DNA of 64,000 nucleotides from contig CAJNDT010001324.1 of the NCBI GenBank assembly GCA_905221615.1, forward strand, positions 496,001 through 560,000, written 5' to 3'. The translations under genes were made by a program, and so were the position numbers. How positions within the stretch are numbered: position 1 is the stretch's first letter; the number at the start of each line of letters is the position of its first letter. This document shows, one piece after another, positions 10,466-20,819 of the stretch. Source of the stretch: Symbiodinium sp. CCMP2592. Taxonomy: Eukaryota > Sar > Dinophyceae > Suessiales > Symbiodiniaceae. Below the pieces are notes generated by a model, which made no database searches, was not told the origin of the DNA, and worked only from the letters and a program-made list of their open reading frames with translations.

Positions 10466-11116
10466 GGCTCTGAGGAGCAACCTTGAGCTCCGCTACCACG
10501 TTAAAACCCAAACGCGCCTTGAGGCACACTTCTAGGTTTAGTAAAAGGAGGTGCAAGCCGACTGACTGACTACGTCACGCAAGGCTACAGCAGTGAAAGC
10601 TAACAGCACTTTTACACCTTTCGTCGCAACCAACTGTTCACCACGCGCTTGTCACGCAGTGCAAGTCTTGAGCCAAGTGAAACGGGGCGCGGACAGAGAC
10701 TTCAGCACACTCACTTCCGAGGTAAGTCCTAAGGACTCCTAACGGCTTCTCTGCACTGGTAACTCTGTTCTATGGCCCAGGTGTTCCCCGGACTTCGTCT
10801 AGAAGTCCGTTCTCACAGCAAACAAACTGAAAACACTCTGATGTTCATCATGCTTCATGAAAGTTCAGGGAAACACCATTCTTCGTGAAAACTCGTGAGG
10901 AAAACTCCGGTTGGACACGCTTCTGACACTGATCACTTTCACCGCAAGGTGAGACAGGAAGCGTAAGCGCAGCGACCGACAGACAGACAACTTTTCCCTA
11001 CTCCTACCGTTCACAACTACACCTAAGGTTCTCTAAAACTCACAAAGGAGAAAACAGAAAATGTTCCTGACCCTTGGCGAGACACAGGGGCATCATTATA
11101 GGATTGAAAATCAACT
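10466..11116 (-). other. Copia 5' leader or LTR-like region, copy 1
   Basis: No protein is encoded. It is shared with copy 2 (29090-29690) except for about 50 bp near 10717-10768 that copy 2 lacks. On the minus strand at 10667-10676 it has TTGGCTCAAG, the last ten bases of the dinoflagellate spliced leader, in gag sense. The outer edge is the TTGATTTTCAATC motif at 11102-11116. I could not place the LTR/primer-binding-site border. Confidence 0.45.
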
Positions 11117-12116
11117 AACTCTGTCCTCTTCAACCATGACGTCAGCTCTGATGATGCAAGCCGCCGAAGAACAGCCCTTCGCCTTAATCTTGTGCAAGCC
11201 TTTGCAGATCTTCTCAACGACCCAGACAAAGATCTTCAACAGCCTTCCAGCTCTCAGCCCTCGGAAAGGGCCTCAACAGATTTATCTACTCACGTGAAGC
11301 CGAACTGGAGCAGGTTGGCTCCGACACCCAGCCACCGTGGTGGGCCTTGCAGTGCACTGGTCGACTGTCGACTTGATGATCCGGACCTTAAGCGGCATGT
11401 TGACTCCTGGTATAAGCCGGCAGACGACAGCTTTGGAGTCGAGGACGGCTGGCCACATTCGAGGAGAGATGAGCAATTGCTGCCTAGAGAAGACACTGTA
11501 TAGAGGCGCTACATGGACTTGCAGAATCTGACGAATGGCTGTGGCACATGAGTTGGTGCAGGCTTCAAGGTCTTTCCCAGGGACCTTTTTGCATGCCAAC
11601 AAAGTCTTAACCTGACCACAAAGCTTGGCTCGTTTGGCCTTGCACAACCGGGAGACGAAAGTTAAAATGCTAAAGACTCCTGTGTGCACCTCCACGCGTG
11701 GCATGGCTGTCCAGATGTTTGCGGCGCATGAAGAAACGCAGGCACCCTAGCGCTTGGCTGCAACAAAGGCGTGGTAGGCTGCCGCTGGTTTGCCTGGGAA
11801 ACCCCGTAGGTTGTGCAGGGTGGGCAGAATGAAGTCGGGGCAGTTGTGGGTGCCGTAGATCTCCACCCAAAGGCCTGCCGGGTCCCGACCGGAAATTCCA
11901 TGGAGGCGAACGGTGAAAGGCTGACCACGCTCCGAGGCTATGTCCTGAACTTCCTGTGAGGGAGGCTCTGAAGGCTGATACACTGAGGAAAGGCTTGGAA
12001 GGGGGGTCGATGTTTTTGTGTTTGTCGACTAAAGGCTCAGGGCTTTCAAGTCTTGAAGGCAAAGGGCCGGAACTGACTGCTTCCCCATTTGGCTGGAGTT
12101 GGCCTGGCCCGTGGCA
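11117..12116 (-). other. 3' flank of the DIRS-like element, shared with copy 2
   Basis: This stretch follows the last stop of the DIRS-like coding region (12117). Short ORFs on both strands have no recognisable domain. It is repeated at 29691-30450 with two clean size differences: copy 2 lacks about 65 bp (around 11273-11337) and about 165 bp (around 11715-11878). It may be the 3' terminal region of the DIRS-like element or DNA between the two elements. No inverted terminal repeat could be recognised. Confidence 0.4.
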
Positions 12117-15100
12117 CTAAGTGACCCCCGTGTCTGCTGAAAACCACTCCGGGAGCGGTGGGCAAGGCGGGAGGTCATCGTGCGCGCCGAGTGACAAAGC
12201 CAACGGCACTGCGTTGGGCGGCAGGTATTGGCGCGCTGCGCCTAACCTTTCGGTCTCTTCCCACCAGTCTCTGCTGGGGCCATCAGCGATGTTGCTGTCT
12301 GTCGGAACTCGGAAGAAAGCAGCCCTGCACTGCAGAGACTCTTCAAAGTCCACCGCTTGCGAGACTATCGCTGCACCTTCTACCTTGCGTGTGAAGGCCT
12401 TGTGCAAGGAGGTACGCGCTGCGTCGTTGTCTATCCAGACGAACAGGTCACTGCCTGCTATATATGCTTGGCCCACATTTGAAGGCTAAGCAAATAGGGC
12501 AACAGCTCGCACTCGTAGACTAACTGTTGTTTCTGTGCCCTGGCAGCCCACTGGGCTGCCACTTGGCTGCTGATCTGCAGCCCCCAGGTGAAGGCGATGC
12601 CTTCTCCAATGAGCACTGCTCCGAGGCCACACTTGGGCACAAGACGTGGGGTCTCCCACTCGCAGGCCCCGTCAATGTACAGGTGCACCTTCCTGCGCGC
12701 ATGGATGGACACTGTCCTGGGCGGTCCGTGCACTACTCGTTGTAGCAGGAAGGCCATGGCTTGGCACTGCTGCTCGGTGAGGGGGACTTGCTCTGGTCCG
12801 TCCCCAAGGACGTCGCCTACGCAGATCACTGCCATGCGAGTATTGCGACCCCAGGCTTGCTGCTCAGCGAAGATGAGCCTGCCGCGCAGGCTCTGCGCTT
12901 CCAAGGGGGACATGCTGCCCCGAGCGAGGGCCTCGCTGAGGACCAATCCCAGCTCTGCTGCACGGGTCGGCTTGTTACTCACGGAGATTTCTCCAAGGTG
13001 CTGCTTAGACAAGTCGACTCGCACGCCTAGCACGTCAAAGACTTCGCTGAAGTCGGCGTTCTTCTTGGGCTCTGTGGCCACTTGCCAGCCCAGCTTGTTA
13101 AAAAGGTTGGACACTGCCAACGTGACGAGCTTCGAATGCGCGCTGCGCGTAAGAACGGTGAAGTCGTCGAAGAAGCTCGTCATGACCAAAGCAAGCTTTT
13201 CGCGGCCGATGGCCTTCAGCGCCTCGCTGCAGCGGAGGAAAGCGTGCACGGCAGCCACTGCGCCGAAAGGCATGCTGTGTAGGTGGGCGATTTTGATTTT
13301 CCCGCTCTGTGGGTCCACCATGACGATGCACGCGAATTTCTTGTGTGCGGCCTGCACTGCAAGCTGCTTGTAGGCACTCTTGAGGTCCCAGGTCCTGCCT
13401 ACTATGCGGTGGGCCCGCTCTGCGGGCACACCCTGGCGCAGCCACTCGAGGCACACGGCAAGGAGCTCGTCGATGCTATCGACTTGGACCTTCTCTGTGG
13501 TCCCGCAGCAGCTGTTGATAAAGCTGCTCTTAAAATTATCAATGGGGCGCACTTTGCCCTTTTGCACAACACCGAAGCGAGACGATACTATCGTCTCGTG
13601 CAGACTTTCCGGAGAAAAGTCCTCCAAAGAGAGCCAGCCCTGCTGGCCTTCTGCTATTGTGCTTTCCCAGACCCTGTCCGAGACCCCTTCCTGCGAGGGG
13701 CGTAGAGCGCTGCGGACGCCGCGCATACCTATGCTATGGGCGTTTTCCAGTATCGACTTCTCATCTAGAGAAGGAGGCAGAATCTGCACTGGCCACAACC
13801 CACTGGGTTGTATCCAGCCAAGCAGGGGAAAGCCTTCTCGCACCTGCTGGGCCAACGTCTTGTCCGGGAAGTCGATTTCGGTCAGAAGCTTTGCTAAAGC
13901 TACTGTCTGTTTGGGCTTGGTGACGCTGTTCACCTGAGCGTCAATCGACGAACGCACCGCGGTCTCGAGGGCTTGGCACTCTGTGCAAGTTCGAGAGATA
14001 TGCATCGATGCCAACGTGCGGCGCTTGGCCAGCAGGACAGTGTCTTCGTGGACTTCGGCAGCAATGGCGCGCTTAAGGGATAGAGGCACTGCCTCAATGT
14101 CCCTGGCTGGGTGATCGATCAGATGCGCTCTGCGCACCCAGTGTAGAGGCTGCAGCGGGATGGCGACGATGGCTTTCTGAGAGGCTTCAATCCACTGGAT
14201 GAGCCTAGAGCCTTTTGGGAAGCAAGTCCACGACTGTGGAAGCTTCTGCGGGGTCTTCCAGCCTCGAAAGCACCGCGCTGCGCGGCCTTGGAGAGTGACT
14301 TTGTCACTGAAGTCTGGCTCGTAGCGCAGACGACGCAGTCGCTTGCGACTGAGAGGCGCTGCCTGGAGTGCTGCTGCGCATTGGTCTGCCGCGAGGGAGA
14401 CCCAGACCGAACTCAACTGAGTGGTGTAGGCGCTTTCTAGGGAAGTGGACCACACTGTGGAACCATCCACCGAGGCTCTGCCCCATGGCAGGTGCTTGTG
14501 GCCTCCGTCGCAGTCCCTGCTTAGACCTGCGAACCAATCCAAATTGGAGAGGATTGCGGTACGCTTGCGGCGCATGCTGCCGAACATGCACGCGTCAAAC
14601 TCTACTCTGTGAGCTGACCGCAAGGCCTCTCTGAGGCAGGGCATCCTCCACAGGAGGCTACGAGCTGGATTTTCTATGGACCAGCAAACGCCGCGCTGAG
14701 ACAGGGAGTGGCAACACTGTGCCATGAAAGCGACTAGGCTGTTCGCGCTGCGAACTCGCGCTGCGTCGGCTCCTTTGAGGCCTTTAAGGCCCGCTGGGCG
14801 CGATTCGCTGCGCAAAGGGCCCGGAGCTCCCGGCCTGGGAATCTCTCTAGCTCTGCTAAAGGTGCCGCACGGCGGGGCCCAGTGGACCCATCTCAGGTCT
14901 TGGTGTGAGAGCACTGCTCTCAGCAAGTTGCGACCCAACTGGGTGCAAAGGTCGAGCTGAAGGACCTTGAGGCCTCTGGCCTTGGTCTTGTGATCCACGG
15001 CGACGTTCGAGAAGCCTTTCTCGATGGCTGCCTTACTAAGGCGACCGAGGCCGCAGAAAACTTCCACAAAAAGCGGCGGCCGAGGGGTCGCTTGCGAAGC

Positions 15101-15169
15101 TGGCTCGGGAAGAGGAACGCTCGGAGCGTTGTCTGCCAGCACGCTGTGCTGTTCAGACAAAAGGAGCAC
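12117..15169 (-). CDS. C5-methyltransferase-like / RT / RNase H polyprotein of a DIRS-like element
   Basis: The main ORF (15169-12458, 903 codons, first codon GTG) opens with a methyltransferase-like domain: FCGLG (38-42), VDH (58-60), APPCGTFS (98-105), IENP (165-168) and RRKRT (200-204). These resemble motifs I, II, IV, VI and VIII of C5-cytosine methyltransferases. RT follows with WDLKSAY (594-600) and FFDDF (666-670). RNase H has YIDGA (D833) and YECEL (E886). The ORF stops at WAKHI; the RNase H tail (DNDAA and DSNIADGPSR) continues in another frame to 12117. A TATATA run at the break (about 12458-12466) with two extra bases explains the shift. No ATG precedes the methyltransferase domain, so it may be made as a fusion with the upstream Gag-like ORF. 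Confidence 0.85.
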
Positions 15170-15281
15170 TGGGGGCTCGGCGTTCGCCGCGCGGCGTCAT
15201 GCGACGGCGCAGCGGTGGAGCTGCAGGCCCAGTGGCTGAGGGCTGTTGCGGCTCTGCCGCGCTCGGGGCAAGGGTGCCTAG

Positions 15282-16538
15282 TCAGGCGGCCCCTGCGTTC
15301 TTGGGGCAATCCGCGGCTCCGTGGTCGGTGCTGCCGCAGCTCATGCACTGGTGCAACCCCCTGTCGCACTGCTTGGGGGAGCCGGAGGTTTCGAGGTCGC
15401 ACCCGCACTGCAGGTTGAAGCCGTAGCAGAGGCGCTTGCCGGACTTTGAAACACTGTTCAAGTGGCGAAGCTCTTTGGGCATGCTCGGCGGCCTGGAGCG
15501 GTCTGCGCTCTCGTGGCGCTTGCCCTTGCCCTTTCCGCGGCCTTTCTTGCCGCCTTTCTTGCCTTTGCCGGTCGTGCTACGACTGCGGTCTTCTTCGCTG
15601 CGCGCCGAGCTGCGGCCCTTGCCCTTGCGACCCCTGTCCGCCACTGGCGAGGGGAGCAGGTGCAGCGTGACAATCGGATCGGACCACATGTTCTCTACTA
15701 GAGAATCTAGTGGCCTCTTACCATCCTTGTCCGGTTTGCACCCCTTGCGACACTCTCGCGCGAGCAGCGTCCACAGTTCTTTGTCGGCCCGTACTACGTG
15801 CCAGCTGTTGCCGCGTTCCATCCCCGGCGGCGCTGGCCGGTTCAGGACGGAGAAGAACTGTCTCACGAGTCTCTCGTGAATTGTGAAATCCAACACGCCG
15901 ACTCTGTCGAGCGCGAGACCTCTGCGCGTTAGCGCCTGCGTGAGCTTTAGCTCATTGCCGATCTCCACGTGCACGCTGTGCTCCTTTTTCTTTACCGTGA
16001 TCTCCCCAGACTCTAGGGAGAGGAAGTCCTTGTCACGCCTCACTGAGGCGATCTCGGCATCCCGGCTGACGCACTGCGACGGTGGGATGTAACGGACGAT
16101 GCCGTCCTGCAGCATGAGCGCGGCCTTGTCCACGAGGCTATTCGCGGGGTCGTAGTCACCTTCGATGACGACGCCCTTGAGGCGCGCGACTTGCGCGGCT
16201 CGGCGCTCCTCGCGCTCGTGCAGGGGCAAGCTCTTGGGGGTGACGCTGTCACCCTCGACCCTCATCTTCAGATCCTGGATACTGAAGGTGAGGCTTTCGA
16301 AGGCCAGGCGCCGCGCTGCGGCCTTGGTGCCTAAGGTCGGCTCTGCCGCCCCGAAGACCTTCTTGATGAGTTCTTCAAACTTCGCATCGCTGATGCGATC
16401 GGGTTGGTCGGCGACGCTGTAAGCGAGCGTGCCGAAAGTGCGGATGTCTGCCGCAAGGAGCTTCGCCGACTCGGCGGCTCCTGGGAGTTGTCCAGCTCTG
16501 CTGGAGAATTCCGCGACACTGTCGACGAGGTTCGCCAT
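15282..16538 (-). CDS. Gag-like protein with C-terminal CCHC zinc knuckle
   Basis: The first ATG in a good context is 16538 (MANLVDSVAEFSSRAGQL), giving about 418 residues; the frame is open 30 codons further to a GTG. The body is mixed charged and helical with no recognised fold. Near the C-terminus are a Lys/Arg/Gly tract (GKGKKGGKKGRGKGKGKR) and a Cys-rich segment. The latter ends in CMSCGSTDHGAADC, a C-X2-C-X4-H-X4-C knuckle of the retroelement nucleocapsid type. It sits between the recombinase and the methyltransferase-RT ORF, with about 110 bp to the latter, and is most likely the RNA-binding Gag of the element. Confidence 0.75.
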   Translation of the reverse strand: MANLVDSVAEFSSRAGQLPGAAESAKLLAADIRTFGTLAYSVADQPDRISDAKFEELIKKVFGAAEPTLGTKAAARRLAFESLTFSIQDLKMRVEGDSVTPKSLPLHEREERRAAQVARLKGVVIEGDYDPANSLVDKAALMLQDGIVRYIPPSQCVSRDAEIASVRRDKDFLSLESGEITVKKKEHSVHVEIGNELKLTQALTRRGLALDRVGVLDFTIHERLVRQFFSVLNRPAPPGMERGNSWHVVRADKELWTLLARECRKGCKPDKDGKRPLDSLVENMWSDPIVTLHLLPSPVADRGRKGKGRSSARSEEDRSRSTTGKGKKGGKKGRGKGKGKRHESADRSRPPSMPKELRHLNSVSKSGKRLCYGFNLQCGCDLETSGSPKQCDRGLHQCMSCGSTDHGAADCPKNAGAA

Positions 16539-16643
16539 TGTCCTGCAGGGCAAGAGAAGAAAACAGAGAGAGAGAGAGACGCAAACACTGTGCAGACTGC
16601 GGGACCCTACTAGGACAGACAGGCACATGAACTCGCTCTCTTT

Positions 16644-18509
16644 TCACTCTGCATCGAAAGACTTGCTGCTCCAGCAAGTCTTGCAGTGCGGTCGGCCAGG
16701 GGCCAGGTCGCGAACTTCGCAACTCTTATACTTTTCATTCAAACAGCGACCGCAGAGAAGCCTCTTGGCATTCTCACCGCGACTCGCGTGGAGCTTGCCA
16801 CTGGCAAGATGACACCACGAAAAGGCCCAGTCTGGGAGAGTGCACTGCACCTCCCTTCTGAGGCGAGGGTGCTCCTCTACCTCGGGCTCGGCGACGAACT
16901 CGTCTTCTCTGTCAGTGTCACTGGCACTGTCCTCTGTGTCGCTGAGCTCCTGTTGTTGCGAAACCTTCAGGGCTTCCACCCCCACTGGGGGTGCCGAGCC
17001 AGAGGAGGTTTTCCTGTGAGAAACCTTGCTAAGGTTCTCTCGCCTCAGGTTGAGCTGGCTGCTGGGTAGCGCGAACTGTTTCCCGAGCGGCTGGTCGGGA
17101 AGGAAGTCGCCATCTCTGATGGCAATGAGAACTTCCTCCAGAGCCCGCGCTGCGGGGATGAGCACGTTACGGCTGTACGTCTCGGTGCTCCGAGCACTGT
17201 CGTGCACATGGTGGGCGAGGAGCCTGCGCAGATCCAGGTTGACGCCAGCTTGCGAGGCCCACGTGAGGCAAGTCGCTTTGAGACTGTGACTGCTAAGGCG
17301 CTCTGCGTCTTCGCAGCCGGCGTTCGACAGCGCGCTGCGCAGCCAGGAAGTTATCTCTTGAGAATTCATCGGGCGATCTGCTAGATCACCATCCGATGTG
17401 AAGGCAGGGATCACTGACCCGAGCGGGATTTCTCCGCTGGAGCTGAGGCCCAACTTTTCTCGATTTGCGAGCCACTGACTCACCCACGACTCTTCGAAGA
17501 AAACCACCGGGGCTACCAGCGGGAGCAGTAGACGACTTCTAGCCCCTACGGCGGTTTTCGCTTTGTGAACATTCGCCTGCATCCACACTGTGGCGCAGGG
17601 GTCCTCTGGAAGCTCAACAGAAAAGGAGGCAACTCGGGCCGCGTCACTGGCACGGGCACATGCAAAGAGCATGAACAACAAGCCCCCAGACACGACACTG
17701 TCGTACACAGAGCCAGACAGCGCGATGCGCTCGAGGGTAGCTACCTCCGAGGCCTTAAGGGCGGGGGCCCGTCTCGGCGGAGGCGCGCTGGCTTCCGTGC
17801 TCTTACAAAGGCCCACGATACGGGAGCTGGTCACCTCCGACTCGAAGGAAAGACCGAAAACTCCCGAGCACCAGTTCAGACTCTGAATCAGGCTCGAGGG
17901 GCTGCTAGCCCCTTTCCCATTTCTCATCATCCACTGGATGTATCGCCAGGTGGCGCGCTCTGAAACTGGGAAGGGCACCACCACTGGGTCTTGGGATTTT
18001 GCCCACTGGACAAAATTGCTGAGGGAGTTAAGGCGACGAACCACTGTATTGGTGGCTTTGTAGCTGAGCGCTGCCTCTATGCTGAAGTCGAGCTCGTCCA
18101 GGTCGACGCAACCGGCTTCGTCAGCACACTGTGAGACGATCTCGAAGGCCTCTGGCCAGGCTTTTACCAAGGCCGTCAGTTTGAAAACCGCGCTGTCGCG
18201 GCGGTCGCCTTCGTACGCTGTACGACGGCAGCAGACCTTAAGTGCGAAGGCCGTGTCTTCCGCTACTAGCGGCTGGGTGCTAGCGGAAGCTTTCCGCTTA
18301 AGCATCAGGCTTGACTCGTGCAACACTGGCACGGGGCCCACGGAGGCGGGGCGAGTCACTGACAGCTCCCAGGGCCAGCTTGCATTACGCGCAAACCATG
18401 AAGCTGATTCCCACGGCTGACGAGCACCGGCTCGGCGTGGTATAGACGACCAAAGGTTACTAACCTGGTCGTTGAAGTCGCCCTCTGGGGCGCTGCCCCT
18501 GGGCAGCAT
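16644..18509 (-). CDS. Tyrosine recombinase of the DIRS-like element
   Basis: The first ATG is 18509 (MLPRGSAPEG), giving 621 residues. The catalytic set of phage-integrase-type recombinases is visible: Arg in ACARASDAARV (about R286), SSHSLKATCL (H408 with K411 in the usual second-Arg place), LLAHHVHD (H433/H434) and the nucleophile in STETYSR (Y445). An N-terminal helical region (about 150-250) would be the core-binding domain. The C-terminal 65 residues hold seven Cys, including CGRC and CKTC pairs, a possible zinc-binding tail unusual for this family. It would join circular cDNA to the genome. The Lys for Arg change could alter activity. Confidence 0.85.
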   Translation of the reverse strand: MLPRGSAPEGDFNDQVSNLWSSIPRRAGARQPWESASWFARNASWPWELSVTRPASVGPVPVLHESSLMLKRKASASTQPLVAEDTAFALKVCCRRTAYEGDRRDSAVFKLTALVKAWPEAFEIVSQCADEAGCVDLDELDFSIEAALSYKATNTVVRRLNSLSNFVQWAKSQDPVVVPFPVSERATWRYIQWMMRNGKGASSPSSLIQSLNWCSGVFGLSFESEVTSSRIVGLCKSTEASAPPPRRAPALKASEVATLERIALSGSVYDSVVSGGLLFMLFACARASDAARVASFSVELPEDPCATVWMQANVHKAKTAVGARSRLLLPLVAPVVFFEESWVSQWLANREKLGLSSSGEIPLGSVIPAFTSDGDLADRPMNSQEITSWLRSALSNAGCEDAERLSSHSLKATCLTWASQAGVNLDLRRLLAHHVHDSARSTETYSRNVLIPAARALEEVLIAIRDGDFLPDQPLGKQFALPSSQLNLRRENLSKVSHRKTSSGSAPPVGVEALKVSQQQELSDTEDSASDTDREDEFVAEPEVEEHPRLRREVQCTLPDWAFSWCHLASGKLHASRGENAKRLLCGRCLNEKYKSCEVRDLAPGRPHCKTCWSSKSFDAE

Positions 18510-18533
18510 CCTTGACACAAGGAAAGGGAGCAC

Positions 18534-19133
18534 TGCTCAAGCCAACGGCTGTTGTCCAGGTGGCTTTCAGGAAAGGGCTACCAGCACACGAACACAAGTG
18601 CACTCACTCTGGAAAGCTCTACTCAAGCGACGCGCTGCGACCCGCACCCTCCCCATGCAGTCCTGAGGGAGGAGAGGAGGAAAAGAGAGCTGGGAAGAGT
18701 GAGGCTTAAAAGGCTGCGGCAAGCACGCACTGAAGAGCGCAGGCTCTGATGGTGACACTGCACCTAGAGTTACCTCCTGAGGACCTACCAGGTCTCGGGG
18801 CACTGCGTAAAAACCTACTAGGCAAAAGAAACCTACTAGGCAAAAGAAGCTGCAGTCCTACAAGGTCTGTGTGCACACGCAACCTGCGGTGTTCTTTTTA
18901 CCAACCTCGCGGTGCGAGTCTCTGGGCGGAGCCCGGTTGTCGAGGTGCGCTGCACCTGCCTTCTGCGATCCGCAGACAGGCCGGTGAGCGGCGAAGGCTC
19001 TTGTGGCCGGACTGTGCCGGCACTGCTGTGCTCTGCACCTGTGTGAAACGGGCGCAGACGGAAGGGCCACTGGCCCGTCAAAAATTTTATCCGAACACTG
19101 TTCGGAATGCACTGGATTACGCCGCTGGCGTAT
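18534..19133. other. Spacer inside the DIRS-like element
   Basis: Between the recombinase and the Cys-rich ORF. Open frames on both strands lack recognisable motifs. A short direct repeat, CCTACTAGGCAAAAGAA, occurs twice in tandem near 18815-18847. I see no gene. Confidence 0.4.
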
Positions 19134-20497
19134 CTACCATTCGCGATGGTTCCAGCGCCGGTCGTGGTCCCAAGACCAGCGACCACGGGACCACTGGTCC
19201 CGGTCCTCGTCGTCACGGCGGGACCTCTGGTCCTTGCCTTTGCCTTTGCCCTTGCCGTCTCTGCGGCGGGCTTCCCGTTCGCGGTGCTCGCGCTCACGGG
19301 CTTCGGCTGCCTCGCGCTGCAAGGTCAGCCGAAGGGACTCGGGCGGCCCCCTAGTAGGGCGGCGCTCGCCCCTGTACTCGAGCTTGCCGTCTGTCCGCGG
19401 GACAGTGCCTGGGCAAGAGTAGTTTTTCGCGCAGCGTGTGCAATGCATCACGCCGCATTCTGGACACTGCCAGGCCTTGCTGCGACGCTCGTGGGAAAAC
19501 TGTCCCACAGCGCCACTGGCGCTTGGCTGATCGTAGGCATGCACTGCAGCCACGAAGGGGTGGAGCTCTCCGCATGCACTGCATACGAATTCCGACGACG
19601 GATCGCTCCAGATGTTCATCTGCATGTTGTCGCAGACTGAACATGCGAAGACTCGCTGAATCTCCCCCGCTCGGGGACGCTCCGCCGCTGGCGGGCGAGC
19701 TTCCTGATCGTCTCGATCAGTGTTGTCGTCTGATGCCGGGCCGCTGGCCCGGGTCCCCGCGACGCCAGCTGGGTTGTTGCGCGGGGGCTGCTGACAGGGA
19801 CGCGGGCGAGAGCTCTCCCCACGACGCGCCACTGGCGGTGGGGGAGGCCGCTTGTTCTGGCGTGGGGCGGCGGCCTTCGGGGGCGCCGCTGGCGCCTGAT
19901 TCCTGTCGGCTGCCGGCACTGCCGGGCTGGAGGACTTGCGCGCCACCTTGCCCTCAAGGGGAGGGTGCGGCTGCGCTGGCGGTGGCGGGGAGTCGCTCTC
20001 CGACTCCAACTCTTCCGAGCGGGAGCCTTGGTCGTCTTCGGTTTCGTCCCGCCGCCCGCTGGGCTCCTCCACATCCATATCCTCCGGCGCTGCCGAGGGA
20101 GCTTCCCGCTGGTCGGGGAGCGGTGCTGCGAGGCCGGCGCTGCGGACGTGGGAGGCGAGTTTGCCACCGCGCTGCGGTGGCCGTCGGAAGAAACACCACG
20201 GGCCGCCACTGGCGGCTCGGTGTTCGCTGGCACCACTGGGGGCTCGTAGCCCAGAAGAAGTCGCTGAAGGGCGACGGCATTGGCCTCTGAGCCGCCACTG
20301 GCGGGCTTGGTCCAGCCGGCGAGTTCCGCTGCCTCTGCCGCATTCACCACCACGTCCCCTATCTCTGATAGGGAGACGGCGGCCTCGTAGATGGCGGCCC
20401 TCTGGGCCTCCGGCACTGCACTGAGCGCCTGCAGCATCTGCTCGTTCGTCGGGTTCGCCATCGCTGATAGCATACAAAGGCTGTTTGCTGTAGGCAC
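19134..20497 (-). CDS. Cys-rich protein of the DIRS-like element, probably frameshifted
   Basis: The start is best placed at 20497 (MANPTNEQMLQALSAVPEAQ), whose frame gives a helical acidic N-terminus for about 130 residues. The more protein-like frame then changes between about 20.20 and 20.09 kb. The downstream frame continues through a Pro/Ala-rich linker to a Cys domain with CSVCDN, CSACGE, CPECGV and CTRCAKNYSC, four CxxC-type pairs like a double zinc ribbon or RING-like fold. It ends in an Arg/Glu/Asp-rich coil and a GKGKGKGK tract, stopping at 19134. I do not recognise the family. Position suggests an accessory or Gag-type ORF. One indel in the Pro-rich region would explain the frame change. 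Confidence 0.5.
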
Positions 20498-20819
20498 GAA
20501 GGGGGCGACTTACTAAGCTGAAAAGGCTGCGGTAGAAAAGCACTGCTTGAAAACCGACACGGTTTAAAGAGCTGACTCAGCTGAAGAGACCTACCAGGCT
20601 CGCGTGACACACGACTGAAAAAGGCGAGCGGCAAGCTTTTGCCGCGTTTCAAATTATGCTGTCGGCCCGCCGCTGTGGGCGAGGTTCCAAAAGCCTCGGA
20701 GACGCCCGCCCTGCAGAGGCTGCCGAGCTGTCGGCGGTGAACCAAAAAGAGGTGCACTGCACCAAAAGTGAGGGGGGCGACTCACTGAGAAGCCAGCAGC
20801 TACGCGCTGCGCTCCGAGC
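20498..20819. other. Spacer between the two Cys-rich ORFs
   Basis: About 320 bp with no convincing coding frame and no recognised motif. Confidence 0.4.

Larger units (their letters stand above)
2211..11116 (-). mobile_element. Ty1/copia LTR-type retrotransposon, copy 1
   Basis: The element reads leftward: leader, Gag-protease, then integrase-RT-RNase H, the order diagnostic of Ty1/copia. A polypurine tract (2223-2231, minus strand GAGGGGGAG) follows pol and directly precedes TTGATTTTCAATC. The same motif occurs in the same sense at 11102-11116 beyond the leader, so these may mark the element starts of the two LTRs. The sequences after the two motifs do not align, so I could not confirm an LTR pair or a target-site duplication. 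Gag carries a 1-bp insertion; pol is open throughout. Confidence 0.85.
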
